From assembly GCA_027318585.1 (NCBI GenBank), contig DAHVOW010000002.1, forward strand, positions 93,075-157,074: a DNA stretch of 64,000 bases, given 5' to 3'. The position numbers and the translations under genes are program-made. Positions 8,093 to 17,833 of the stretch are shown piece after piece (positions within the stretch are counted from its first letter, which is position 1; each line of letters opens with the position of its first letter). The DNA is from Methanobacteriaceae archaeon. Lineage in GTDB: Archaea; Methanobacteriota; Methanobacteria; Methanobacteriales; Methanobacteriaceae. Under the pieces are notes generated by a model. It did not search any database and was not told where the DNA came from. It worked only from the letters and a program-made list of their open reading frames with translations.

Positions 8093-8656
8093 ATGGAAAA
8101 AAAGATTGAATATTTTGAAAATCCGGGTATTGAAAATACAGATCGATTAATAGAACTGGTAAGAGAACGAGCCGAGGAATTAGGAATTAAAACCATGGTT
8201 GTGGCCTCGGTTAGTGGTAAAAGTAGTTTGAAATTGGCGGATGCCATTCCCAACTCCAAGATCATTAGTATCACCCACCATGCTGGATTCAGGGATAAAG
8301 ATGAATTGGAACTTAACCCACAATATCAGGCCGAACTTGAAAAAAGAGGAATACCCGTATATGTAGGTACCCATGCTCTCTCGGGTGTCGGGAGAGGAAT
8401 AAGCAATAAATTTGGTGGTGTGACGCCGGTTGAAATAATAGCCGAAACATTAAGGATGTTTTCCCAAGGAGTTAAGGTTTGCGTTGAGATCAGCATCATG
8501 GCAGCTGATGCAGGACTCATCCCCACAGATGAAGAGATTATAGCAATTGGGGGGACGGCTAGGGGTGTTGATTCTGCCCTGGTATTAAAGTCTGCCCACA
8601 TGAGCAACTTCTTTGAACTTCGGGTGAGAGAAATAATTGCAATGTCCCGACCCTAA
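8093..8656 (+). CDS. Pyruvate kinase alpha/beta (C-terminal) domain protein
   Basis: A 187-residue stand-alone version of the C-terminal domain of pyruvate kinase (PK_C fold), without the catalytic barrel. The ETLRMFSQGVKVCVEISIMAADAG segment, the N-terminal TMVVASVSGKSSLKLADAI and the SITHHAGF segment fit archaeal members of this family, which are thought to bind a small phosphorylated ligand; no activity is established. ATG is preceded by GGTGGT, and a TATA box (CTTTAAATAAAG) lies at about 8058. It is divergent from comA and shares the repeat-bearing intergenic region. A link with phosphoenolpyruvate use by ComA is tempting but unproven. Confidence 0.8.
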   Translation: MEKKIEYFENPGIENTDRLIELVRERAEELGIKTMVVASVSGKSSLKLADAIPNSKIISITHHAGFRDKDELELNPQYQAELEKRGIPVYVGTHALSGVGRGISNKFGGVTPVEIIAETLRMFSQGVKVCVEISIMAADAGLIPTDEEIIAIGGTARGVDSALVLKSAHMSNFFELRVREIIAMSRP

Positions 8657-8754
8657 TCATTGGGGGGTGTTGAAGGTTAAGTTGTCATCCTCAGTTTTCA
8701 GTGCCATAATAGTGAACATGTTAAGAGCACAATGACTTCATGGTCTTTTGATGG

Positions 8755-8809
8755 TGATGATCTACTCATAAGAGTTAAAGTTGATGATGATCTACTCATA
8801 AGAGTTAAA
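8755..8809. repeat. Tandem direct repeat, 25 identical bases, period 30, upstream of ftsZ
   Basis: Positions 8755-8779 are repeated exactly at 8785-8809. Each copy includes the small dyad ACTCATAAGAGT. The period of 30 bases is close to three turns of the helix, so two bound proteins would lie on one face. The repeat ends about 45 bases before the ftsZ TATA box, an activator- or repressor-like position. Confidence 0.75.
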
Positions 8810-8852
8810 AATTGTTTGCTGGAAGGAAAATAATAGGTCAAAAAACCGTTGC

Positions 8853-8863
8853 TTTTAAATATA
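8853..8863 (+). promoter_or_regulatory. TATA box of ftsZ
   Basis: TTTTAAATATA lies 54 bases before the ftsZ TTG start; transcription would begin near 8885 and give a leader of about 30 bases carrying the GTGGGGGTAGG Shine-Dalgarno region. Confidence 0.55.
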
Positions 8864-8916
8864 AGTAAAAACAATAACACAATTAAGTATAACAACTCTA
8901 CAAGTGGGGGTAGGAA

Positions 8917-10065
8917 TTGAAATCTCTTATAAACAATACCATAAAAGAATCTGAAAATAGAAGGAATAGATCAGACATTACCAAGCGTAGTGAATACGAC
9001 ACCAGTATTGACCATGAACTGGAAGACATCATAAAGCGTAGCCGGGCCAAAATTTTAGTTATAGGTGCAGGGGGCGCTGGAAACAACACCGTTTCCCGAC
9101 TCACTGACATCGGGATCGAAGGAGCTAAAACCATTTCCCTGAACACCGACGCCCAGGATCTCTTCTATTCATCAGCCGACCAGAAGATCCTCATAGGTAA
9201 AGATACCTGCGGAGGCCTAGGTGCCGGAGGCATACCGGATGTTGGTGAAGAAAGTGCCGAAGAAAGTGAACAGGATATTAAAGACAGACTAGAAGGAGCG
9301 GACATGGTTTTCGTAACTTGTGGTTTAGGAGGAGGAACCGGGACTGGTTCTGCTCCAGTTATATCCAAACTGGCCAAAAAAATTGGTGCTCTCACCATTG
9401 CCGTGGCCACCATGCCCTTCAGTGCAGAAGGTCTTCGTCGAAGAGAAAACGCAGAAACTGGTCTAGAAAAATTACAGAACGCCGCTGATACCGTCATCGT
9501 AATTCCTAATGATAAACTCCTGGAAGTAGCACCCAATCTACCTATTAATAAGGCATTCATGGTGGCCGATGAACTTCTAGGCCGAGCAGTTAAAGGAATT
9601 ACCGAACTCATAACCAAACCGGGATTGGTTAGTCTGGACTTTGCTGACATCCGCAGCATCATGAAGGGATCCGGAATGGCCATGATTGGAATGGGAGAAT
9701 CTGACTCCGGTGACCGAGCCATAGAATCAGTTCACGAAGCATTGAACAGTCCTCTACTGGACTTGGATATCTCCAATGCCAAAGGAGCTCTAGTTAACAT
9801 ATCTGGAAGCTCAGATCTGACTCTGCAGGAAGCTGAAAATGTAGTGCAGATCGTGGCCGATGAACTAGATCCTGATGCCAACATAATCTGGGGTACTCAG
9901 ATTCAGGAAGACTTACAGAACACCATTCGCACCACCATAGTGGTGGCTGGAGTTAAATCTCCGCACATATTTGGTGTGCCGGGTGAAGGAGAATTTGTAG
10001 GAGAAAGGCAACAAGAAAAGGCCCCCGAATCGTCCCTAGAAGAATTCATCGATGGTGTTTTTTAA
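8917..10065 (+). CDS. ftsZ: Cell division protein FtsZ
   Basis: Tubulin-like GTPase that forms the division ring. The nucleotide-binding GAGGAGNNT is at residues 51-59, the tubulin signature GGGTGTG at 138-144, and the T7 synergy region GLVSLDFADIRSIM follows. The 382-residue length and a basic, charged N-terminal extension of about 40 residues are normal for euryarchaeal FtsZ. The start is TTG behind GGGGGTAGG. Upstream lie a TATA box and a tandem repeat. Placement just before secE-spt5-ribosomal genes is the common euryarchaeal order. The C-terminus (EEFIDGVF) resembles the conserved tail that binds membrane anchors. Confidence 0.97.
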   Translation: MKSLINNTIKESENRRNRSDITKRSEYDTSIDHELEDIIKRSRAKILVIGAGGAGNNTVSRLTDIGIEGAKTISLNTDAQDLFYSSADQKILIGKDTCGGLGAGGIPDVGEESAEESEQDIKDRLEGADMVFVTCGLGGGTGTGSAPVISKLAKKIGALTIAVATMPFSAEGLRRRENAETGLEKLQNAADTVIVIPNDKLLEVAPNLPINKAFMVADELLGRAVKGITELITKPGLVSLDFADIRSIMKGSGMAMIGMGESDSGDRAIESVHEALNSPLLDLDISNAKGALVNISGSSDLTLQEAENVVQIVADELDPDANIIWGTQIQEDLQNTIRTTIVVAGVKSPHIFGVPGEGEFVGERQQEKAPESSLEEFIDGVF

Positions 10066-10141
10066 TAAACCTCTTTTAGTTCCCATCGAACTTTCTCAGC
10101 TAATAAGAAGGCATTAAAACCCTCCTCTGATTATAATATGT

Positions 10142-10219
10142 TGAGGGGTTCCACTATAGGTGGTTCCATCGACCCTTTCCCCCCTACCCCACAATAGGGA
10201 AAGGTTTATAAACCCCTCA
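10142..10219. other. Nested inverted repeats (three-way-junction-like) between ftsZ and secE
   Basis: TGAGGGGTT (10142-10150) pairs perfectly with AACCCCTCA (10211-10219). Inside are a small hairpin CCAC/GTGG (10151-10163) and an 8-base-pair stem CCTTTCCC (10174-10181) with GGGAAAGG (10197-10204). Together they could fold as a closed three-way junction in RNA, or act as DNA dyads, since the secE TATA box lies inside. Function unknown. Confidence 0.5.
10205..10212 (+). promoter_or_regulatory. TATA box of the secE-spt5-ribosomal operon
   Basis: TTTATAAA, preceded by the purine-rich GGGAAAGG that could serve as BRE. The predicted start of transcription is near 10236, some 60 bases before secE. 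Confidence 0.5.
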
Positions 10220-10296
10220 CACAATAATTTATTTTGTTCTATCTAGATTTTTCATACTTTCTTCTAATAAAAAATCAGCATGAAGTGGGTATTTTT

Positions 10297-10485
10297 ATGA
10301 ATTTGAACAAAGAGTCTGTGGTCAATTTTTTAAAACAGTGCCAGAGGGTACTACACGTGTCCAAAAAACCGGACCGTGAAGAGTACCTTAATGTTTCCAA
10401 GATAACCGGATTGGGAATCATAATCATCGGCGTGGTAGGTTTTATAATTAGCATAATTGCCCAGCTCCTTTTTAAAGGGGCATGA
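10297..10485 (+). CDS. secE: Protein translocase subunit SecE (Sec61 gamma)
   Basis: Small essential subunit of the SecYEG protein-conducting channel. From ATG 10297 it has 62 residues: an amphipathic cytosolic helix (NFLKQCQRVLHVSKKPDREEYLNVSKI), then one transmembrane helix (GLGIIIIGVVGFIISIIAQLLF). The reading frame is open further left, but those residues (MFYLDFSYFLL...) are not part of the family and a start there would fall at the predicted transcription start. It precedes spt5 as in most archaea. Confidence 0.92.
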   Translation: MNLNKESVVNFLKQCQRVLHVSKKPDREEYLNVSKITGLGIIIIGVVGFIISIIAQLLFKGA

Positions 10486-10524
10486 TGACCCTGACTATTA
10501 GGTAGTGAGTAGGTAAGTGGTATT

Positions 10525-10968
10525 TTGATCTATGCAATAAGAACCCTGGTGGGTCAGGAAAAAAACGTGGCCCGCATAATAGCCAGGAACGTTAAAAATA
10601 GCGGGATTGGAGTTAGTTCCATACTGGTTCCAGAAAGTCTCAGGGGATACATTTTGGTGGAGTCCACCACCAAGCTGGACATGCAAAACCCGGCGTTCAA
10701 GGTACCCCATATGAAGGGTTCCATCGAAGGTGAAATACCCTACGGGGAGATAAAAAACTTTTTAAATCCCGAACCAATACTATCTTCCGTCCAAAAGGGA
10801 AGTATCGTAGAACTCATATCTGGGCCTTTTAAAGGAGAAAAGGCTAAGGTAGTTAGAATAGATGAATCTAAAGAAGATGTAGTTCTGGAACTCATTGAAG
10901 CAGCAGTTCCCATCCCGGTTACAGTTAAAGGTGATCAAATAAGATTAATACAGAAGGAGGCAGACTAA
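10525..10968 (+). CDS. spt5: Transcription elongation factor Spt5 (NusG-like)
   Basis: Archaeal Spt5: an NGN domain (residues 1-80, IYAIRTLVGQEKNVARIIA, GYILVES) and a KOW domain (KGSIVELISGPFKGEKAKVVRID). With Spt4 it clamps RNA polymerase on DNA and links it to the ribosome. The start is TTG after AGGTAAGTGG. Its stop overlaps the start of rpl11 by one base (TAATG), a coupled arrangement. The 147-residue length is standard. Confidence 0.95.
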   Translation: MIYAIRTLVGQEKNVARIIARNVKNSGIGVSSILVPESLRGYILVESTTKLDMQNPAFKVPHMKGSIEGEIPYGEIKNFLNPEPILSSVQKGSIVELISGPFKGEKAKVVRIDESKEDVVLELIEAAVPIPVTVKGDQIRLIQKEAD

Positions 10969-11456
10969 TGGCAAGTGAAACCGTAGAAATTCTCATAGAC
11001 GGCGGAAAAGCCACTCCAGGACCACCCTTAGGACCCGCTCTAGGACCCCTGGGCATCAACATGATGCAAGTGGTGGAACAGATCAACCAAAAAACAGCAG
11101 ACTTTGATGGTATGAAAGTGCCAGTGAAGATCATTGTAGATTCCTCCACCAAGGAATTCGAAGTGGAAGTGGGAACACCCCCAACCACCGCACTGATCAA
11201 GGATGAATTGAAAATCGAGAAAGGATCACAGGATCCTGGGCTGGAAAAGGTGGCCGACCTCAAGATGGAGCAGGCTCTTAAGATTGCCCGAATGAAATTC
11301 GATACCCTCCTGTCACCGGATTACAAAAATGCTGCCAAGGAAATCATTGGTACTTGCGTGAGCATGGGTATCACCGTAGAGGGTAAAGACCCCCGTGAAG
11401 TCCAGAAAGAAGTGGATGAAGGGGTTTACGACAGTGTACTGGTGCAGGAATCATAA
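10968..11456 (+). CDS. rpl11: Large ribosomal subunit protein L11
   Basis: L11 binds 23S rRNA at the GTPase-associated centre with the P0/L12 stalk. The N-terminal GGKATPGPPLGPALGPLGINMMQVVEQIN is diagnostic. 162 residues, typical for archaea. It is translationally coupled to spt5 and is followed, after a 100-base gap with its own possible promoter, by the L1-P0-L12 genes. Confidence 0.97.
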   Translation: MASETVEILIDGGKATPGPPLGPALGPLGINMMQVVEQINQKTADFDGMKVPVKIIVDSSTKEFEVEVGTPPTTALIKDELKIEKGSQDPGLEKVADLKMEQALKIARMKFDTLLSPDYKNAAKEIIGTCVSMGITVEGKDPREVQKEVDEGVYDSVLVQES

Positions 11457-11520
11457 TTTTCATTAGATGAGATATTTAAACAAAATAGACCAAAAAATGG
11501 CAATTCACATCAGAATACGT

Positions 11521-11544
11521 TGAACTTTTCACCTGAGAAGTTCA
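11521..11544 (+). promoter_or_regulatory. Leader hairpin before rpl1, candidate L1 autoregulatory site
   Basis: TGAACTT (11521-11527) pairs with AAGTTCA (11538-11544) around a ten-base loop. The stem ends two bases before the GGAGG Shine-Dalgarno site of rpl1. L1 of methanogens is known to repress its own operon by binding an rRNA-like hairpin in the mRNA, so this is the natural candidate. A TATA-like ATTTAAAC at about 11473 could start a separate L1-P0-L12 transcript. Confidence 0.45.
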
Positions 11545-11556
11545 TGGAGGAATTGG

Positions 11557-12195
11557 ATGAAACAAGAGATCTTAGAAGCGGTGAAGAAGGCTAAGGAAGG
11601 ATCTAAGCCGAGAAACTTCACACAATCCCTTGATGTGGTAATCACCATCAAGGATTTAGACGTGAGAAAGCCAGAAAACCGCATAGACGAAGAAGTGTTT
11701 CTCCCCAATGGAAGAGGAAAACCGGTGAAGATCGCCTTTATTGCCGACGGTGAATTGGCCCTTCTGGCCAAAAATGCCGGAGCAGATCTGGTGATCAATA
11801 AAGCCGAGTTGGAAGAGATGGGTAAAGACCGTAAAGAGGCCAAAAAAATGGCTAACCGTCACGATTTCTTCGTGGCCCAGGCCGATATGATGCCCCTGGT
11901 CGGTAGGTTCCTGGGACCTGTTTTAGGCCCCCGGAAGAAAATGCCCAAACCGGTTCCAGCTTCGGCCAAACCCGAACCCCTCATGGAGAAACTGAAAGGC
12001 ACCGTAAAGGTGAGAATAAAGGATCAACCAGTGGTGCAGGCTCTAGTAGGCTCCCAGGAGATGGGAGATGAAGAAATTGCCGATAACATTGAAGCTGTGC
12101 TGGGCGTGCTGGACCAGAAACTGGAGAAAGGACGTAACCAGATTAAGGCCATGTACGTGAAGACCACCATGGGCCCTATTGCGAGGGTGATCTAA
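11557..12195 (+). CDS. rpl1: Large ribosomal subunit protein L1
   Basis: L1 forms the mobile L1 stalk of the 50S subunit and in methanogens also represses its own mRNA. The 212-residue protein shows the family's FLPNGRGKPVKIAFIADGELA, AQADMMPLVGRFLGPVLGPRKKMPKP and C-terminal VKTTMGPIARVI. ATG is six bases after GGAGG. It abuts the P0 gene with no spacer. Confidence 0.97.
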   Translation: MKQEILEAVKKAKEGSKPRNFTQSLDVVITIKDLDVRKPENRIDEEVFLPNGRGKPVKIAFIADGELALLAKNAGADLVINKAELEEMGKDRKEAKKMANRHDFFVAQADMMPLVGRFLGPVLGPRKKMPKPVPASAKPEPLMEKLKGTVKVRIKDQPVVQALVGSQEMGDEEIADNIEAVLGVLDQKLEKGRNQIKAMYVKTTMGPIARVI

Positions 12196-13221
<1,026 letters not shown>

Positions 13222-13239
13222 CTTTAATTAAATTTAAGA

Positions 13240-13558
<319 letters not shown>

Positions 13559-13594
13559 ATCCCCTTCTAACAGTCGAAGTATCCCTACTTTGAC

Positions 13595-13616
13595 TTTTTT
13601 ACTTATTTTTTATTTT
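13595..13616 (+). terminator. T-rich terminator after rpl12
   Basis: Two T tracts (six and about five to six Ts) in 22 bases, 37 bases after the rpl12 stop; archaeal transcripts commonly end at such tracts without a hairpin. Confidence 0.5.
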
Positions 13617-13703
13617 AAATTCAATTTCATCCCTAGAAAGCATAAATACTTACTTTATATGGATCAAATCCAGGGATAATTATAGTTTTTAAAAATTTCA
13701 TCG

Positions 13704-16442
13704 ATGATTATTATGTCCCAACAGTTGGAAGAACTTGGATACACCAAGAAAGCTTGTATAACTTGTGGTAACGATTTTTGGTCTATTGGAGACCGAGGCA
13801 CATGTGGAGATGCCCCTTGTGATGAGTACTCATTTATTGGTAATCCTGCCACCGCCCAAAAATATGATCTTTTCTCTATTCAGGATATTTTCACCCGCTT
13901 TTTTAAAGAAAGGGGACACACCCCCATCCGACGTTATCCTGTCTTGGCCAAAAGATGGCGAGATGATGTTTTTCTGGTAGGAGCCTCCATCTACAACTTC
14001 CAACCCTGGGTAACCAGTGGTTTGGTAGAACCTCCCGCCAATCCCCTGGTGGTTGCCCAACCATCCATAAGACTTAACGATGTGGATAATGTGGGGCGAA
14101 CCGGCCGACACATGACTTGCTTCACCATGGGGGGTCATCACGCCTTTAATTCTCCTGAAAATAATATTTACTGGCAAGATGAGACTGTTAAATGCTGTCA
14201 CGACTTCATAGTCCATCTGGGAATCAATCCTGAGGAAATAACCTTTATTGAGTCCTGGTGGGAGGGTGGGGGTAACGCCGGCCCCTGTTATGAGGTCTGT
14301 GTCCGGGGAGTGGAACTGGCCACCCTGGTATTTATACAGTACCGCACCCTGCCCGGAGGGGAGAAGGAAGAGATTCCCCTGAAAATTGTGGACACTGGTT
14401 ACGGATTGGAAAGATTCGCCTGGATCTCCCAGGGCACCCCCACCGCCTATGATGCATCCTTCGGTCCAGTAATTGATCAGCTTAAAAAAATGGCAGGGGT
14501 GGAATTTGACCAACGAATACTATCCGAAAATGCACAAGTAGCGGGTATGATGGACATCGAAGACATCGCCGACCTTAAGATCCTGCGTCAACGGGTGGCT
14601 GATCGTTTAGATTTATCTCTCCATGAGCTTACCTTGGCCACACGGCCCATGGAGGCCATCTACATCATCGCTGATCATACTAGGTGTTTGGGTTTCATGC
14701 TGGCCGATGGGGTTATACCATCCAACGTCAAGGAGGGATACCTAGCGCGACTGGTGCTGCGCCGGACTATACGTTTCATGAAGGAACTGGGACTGAAAGA
14801 GTCACTGAGGGAAGTTATGGAGATCCAGATGGACTTCCTATCCCAGACCTACCCAGAAATCCGCAATCATCAGGAGCATGTGCTAAGGGTCATGGACCTG
14901 GAGGAGAAACGATATCATAAAACCATCCTTAAGGGGCAGAAGATGGTTAAAAAAAGCATAAAGCACCTTAAAAAAGAGAATAAAGATAATATGCCCCTGG
15001 AGATGCTTATCAAACTTTATGATTCCCATGGGATACCACCGGAAACCGTGGAAGAATTGGCTCTTAAGGAAAGTTTCCCAATGACCATACCCGACAATTT
15101 CTACACCTTAGTGGCTGAGAAACACTCCGAAGAAGCTGCAGAAGAAAAAGTCCCCTTAGAACTGGATTATCCTGATACTGAACTTCTATTCTATGACCAA
15201 CCCCTGGATAAGAAGTTCCAGGCCCAGATACTGGGAATCCATGAAAATGGTATTATCCTCGATCAGACGCTCTTCTACCCCGAGGGAGGAGGTCAGCCTT
15301 CTGATGTTGGCTACCTAGAAATTAGGGGCCAAAAAATTGAAGTATCTCATGCCGAAAAGGTTGGCACAGTGGTTTTGCATAAGGTAAACCCCAAAGATTT
15401 AGCGACCCTGAAGCCTAAACCCGGTATGTCCATTACTGGTTTGATTTACTGGGACCGACGTCTGGCCCTCACCCGTAACCACAGTGCCACCCACTTAATA
15501 GTGGCTGCCGCCCGTCAGATATTAGGGGACCATATCTGGCAGGCTGGAGCTCAAAAAGGAATAAAAAAATCCCGAATCGACCTTTCACATTACAAACGTA
15601 TAAAGACCGAGGAATTACAGGAAATAGAAATTCTGGCCAACCAGTGGGTAATGAAAAACTCAGAGGTTGAAATTAATTGGATGGACCGTACCGAGGCAGA
15701 GAAGACCTACGGATTTATCCTGTACCAAGGAGGAGTGGTTCCTGGTTCCAGGATAAGGGTAGTGCAGATTCCAGGGGTCGATGTACAGGCATGCGCCGGT
15801 ACCCATGTCATCCGTACAGGAGATATTGGTCTGGTGAAGATCAACCGGACGGAGCGTATTCAGGACGGGGTGGAACGTCTAGAGTTTTCAGCTGGCCGAG
15901 CCGCAGTGGAAGCCCTGCAGGAGAGTGAAACATATCTACGGGACAGCGCCACGGTGTTCAAAGTAACCCCCGACCAGCTCCCTAAAACTGCAGAGAGGTT
16001 CTTCACCGAGTGGAAAGCCTTTAAGAATGACATAAAACGTTTACAAGGCCAAGTAGCTGCCCTTAAAAAGGAAGGGATGGCAGGAAATGCCGAAAATATC
16101 AGTGGACTTAACCTGATCCGGGACACTGTCGACTCCGAAATGGCGGAACTAATCAAAATCGTCACTGAACTGGTGGAGAAGGAAGATGTGGATATTGCGG
16201 TTCTGGGAAGCCCAGAAGGTAAGATAGTGGGAGCTGTATCAGATAAAGCCCTAGAACGAGGAATTAAAATCAACGAGATCATAAAGGGAGCCGCCAGTGT
16301 ATTAGGTGGCGGTGGTGGAGGTAAACCACAACTGGCCCAGGGTGCCGGGCGCCACCCAGAAAAGATGGATGAAGCTCTGGAATTTGTTTACAATGACATT
16401 AAGAGTAGATTATCGCAAAAAAGCCTTAATGGATTTATCTAA
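13704..16442 (+). CDS. alaS: Alanyl-tRNA synthetase, archaeal type
   Basis: Charges tRNA-Ala. The 912-residue protein has the archaeal N-terminal zinc-like segment (CITCGNDFWS, CGDAPCDEYSF), the class II catalytic core (FTMGGHHAF, RPMEAIYIIADHTRCL), the editing domain with its metal motif (RNHSATHLI and CAGTH, residues about 590 and 695) and the C-terminal oligomerisation domain ending GGGGGGKPQLAQGAGR. A second ATG nine bases in (MSQQLEELGY) is equally possible; neither has a strong Shine-Dalgarno site. It stands as its own unit between two short gaps. Confidence 0.96.
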   Translation: MIIMSQQLEELGYTKKACITCGNDFWSIGDRGTCGDAPCDEYSFIGNPATAQKYDLFSIQDIFTRFFKERGHTPIRRYPVLAKRWRDDVFLVGASIYNFQPWVTSGLVEPPANPLVVAQPSIRLNDVDNVGRTGRHMTCFTMGGHHAFNSPENNIYWQDETVKCCHDFIVHLGINPEEITFIESWWEGGGNAGPCYEVCVRGVELATLVFIQYRTLPGGEKEEIPLKIVDTGYGLERFAWISQGTPTAYDASFGPVIDQLKKMAGVEFDQRILSENAQVAGMMDIEDIADLKILRQRVADRLDLSLHELTLATRPMEAIYIIADHTRCLGFMLADGVIPSNVKEGYLARLVLRRTIRFMKELGLKESLREVMEIQMDFLSQTYPEIRNHQEHVLRVMDLEEKRYHKTILKGQKMVKKSIKHLKKENKDNMPLEMLIKLYDSHGIPPETVEELALKESFPMTIPDNFYTLVAEKHSEEAAEEKVPLELDYPDTELLFYDQPLDKKFQAQILGIHENGIILDQTLFYPEGGGQPSDVGYLEIRGQKIEVSHAEKVGTVVLHKVNPKDLATLKPKPGMSITGLIYWDRRLALTRNHSATHLIVAAARQILGDHIWQAGAQKGIKKSRIDLSHYKRIKTEELQEIEILANQWVMKNSEVEINWMDRTEAEKTYGFILYQGGVVPGSRIRVVQIPGVDVQACAGTHVIRTGDIGLVKINRTERIQDGVERLEFSAGRAAVEALQESETYLRDSATVFKVTPDQLPKTAERFFTEWKAFKNDIKRLQGQVAALKKEGMAGNAENISGLNLIRDTVDSEMAELIKIVTELVEKEDVDIAVLGSPEGKIVGAVSDKALERGIKINEIIKGAASVLGGGGGGKPQLAQGAGRHPEKMDEALEFVYNDIKSRLSQKSLNGFI

Positions 16443-16460
16443 TGTTAAATTTATCTAATG
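16433..16460. repeat. Short direct repeat at the alaS stop
   Basis: ATTTATCTAATG occurs at 16433-16444 and 16449-16460, period 16. The first copy contains the alaS stop codon. Probably a small local duplication. Confidence 0.5.
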
Positions 16461-16519
16461 ACTAATAGATCCAAATACCTGATGGTTAAGATCTAAATAA
16501 AAATATGGGGCTGAAGTTC

Positions 16520-17773
16520 ATGAAACGTACCATCCAAGAGATAGAGACCATGATAGAAGGTGGAGAAGCCACAGTCTTAACCGCTGAAGAAGTTACTAGA
16601 ATGGTTTTAGATGGAGAAGAACTCAGCACCGATGATGTGGATGTAATCACCACCGGTACCTGTGGAATAATGTCAGGAACCCTGGCCATTTTCCATCTAC
16701 CCGTGGCCGAACCCGGAGCATTTAAGAAGGCTAGTCACATCCTATTAAATGGTATACCCGGAGTTCCAGGGCCATGTCCCAATGAATGGTTGGGATCTAT
16801 TGATTTTATTGTTTACGGAACCGCACATAGCCTGAATGATCCTAATTATGGGGGCGGACACCTTTTCAAGGACCTGGTGAAGGGTAAAGAGGTAGAAGTC
16901 GAAGTAGAATCATCAGAGGGTAATGTGTTAAGAACCCCGGCCACTCTGGAGGATTTTGGAACTGCTCAATTATTAGGAACCCGTTTTGCCTTCAAAAATT
17001 ACACCGCCTTTGTAAACCCCACATCGCAACCAATTTCATCAATATTTAACGCGGTAGACATGTTAGGACCACTTAAAGGTATTTCTTTCTCTGGTTGTGG
17101 GGAATTGAACCCCTTACAGAATGATCCTGAACTCAACATCTTAAATAAAGGTGCTAAAGTACTTCTCAATAACTCGGAAGGTATTTTTATTGGACAGGGC
17201 ACCAGAAGCACCCTACTTAAACCAAACATGATGCTTACTGCCGATATGCGGGAAATGGATTCCCATTATCTGGGTGGTTATCTTACCGGTGCCGGTCCAG
17301 AAGTCTACAACAGTGTAGCCACCGCCATACCGGTCCTGGACGATTCCATACTAGAAAGAACCTTCATCAAGAATGAAGACATTAAACTACCCATCGCCGA
17401 TATCCGGGGTAGACACAGCGTTTTAGGTGAAACTAATTACGGAACAGTATGGGGAGGCACTGATGAGAGACCTCTGTACAATGAGGATGACTGCCGACGC
17501 TGTCAGCAGTGCCTGGTAGAGGAAAGGTGCCCCACGGGAGCCTTTCAAAATAACAGTTTAAATCTGAAACGTTGCTTCGGGTGTGGAATGTGCAGCTTCG
17601 CCTGCCCCTACCAGATCTTCCACATGAAAACCGGCCAGGTTAAAATGGACTGTGAAGGTGAAGAACTTGAGATACCTGTGACTTGCCGCCAATCAGACCT
17701 TAAACGTGCCCGTGAACTGGCGGAAGAACTTAAAAATAAAGTTATTAAAGGAGAATTCAGTCTTAGATTCTAA
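16520..17773 (+). CDS. Methanogenesis marker 16 type metalloprotein (DUF39 plus ferredoxin domain)
   Basis: DUF39 proteins are linked to sulfur incorporation into homocysteine from aspartate semialdehyde; the marker-16 subgroup is nearly confined to methanogens and its exact role is open. DUF39 covers residues 1-310 (VITTGTCGIMSGTLAIFHLP, GVPGPCPNEWLGSIDF, FSGCGELNPLQNDPE, GQGTRSTLLKPNM). Two 4Fe-4S motifs follow (CRRCQQCLVEERCP and CFGCGMCSFACP). I start at ATG 16520, eight bases after GGGG, because family members begin MxxTIxEI; an in-frame ATG at 16505 is alternative. It follows alaS by 77 bases on the same strand. Confidence 0.85.
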   Translation: MKRTIQEIETMIEGGEATVLTAEEVTRMVLDGEELSTDDVDVITTGTCGIMSGTLAIFHLPVAEPGAFKKASHILLNGIPGVPGPCPNEWLGSIDFIVYGTAHSLNDPNYGGGHLFKDLVKGKEVEVEVESSEGNVLRTPATLEDFGTAQLLGTRFAFKNYTAFVNPTSQPISSIFNAVDMLGPLKGISFSGCGELNPLQNDPELNILNKGAKVLLNNSEGIFIGQGTRSTLLKPNMMLTADMREMDSHYLGGYLTGAGPEVYNSVATAIPVLDDSILERTFIKNEDIKLPIADIRGRHSVLGETNYGTVWGGTDERPLYNEDDCRRCQQCLVEERCPTGAFQNNSLNLKRCFGCGMCSFACPYQIFHMKTGQVKMDCEGEELEIPVTCRQSDLKRARELAEELKNKVIKGEFSLRF

Positions 17774-17833
17774 TATCAGGATAATTATCCAGAATAAATT
17801 ATTCAGAATGATTTTAATCCAGTTATAAATGGT

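Noticed and set aside
8750..8810. C/D-box guide RNA or CRISPR from the repeated TGATGA-containing units
   Set aside because: Two C-box-like TGATGA sequences occur, but there are no matching CTGA D boxes at the right distances, and two copies at 30-base spacing are not a CRISPR array.
9165..9722. 185-codon antisense ORF in ftsZ and many similar shadow frames
   Set aside because: They mirror codon structure of the real genes and have no independent start signals.
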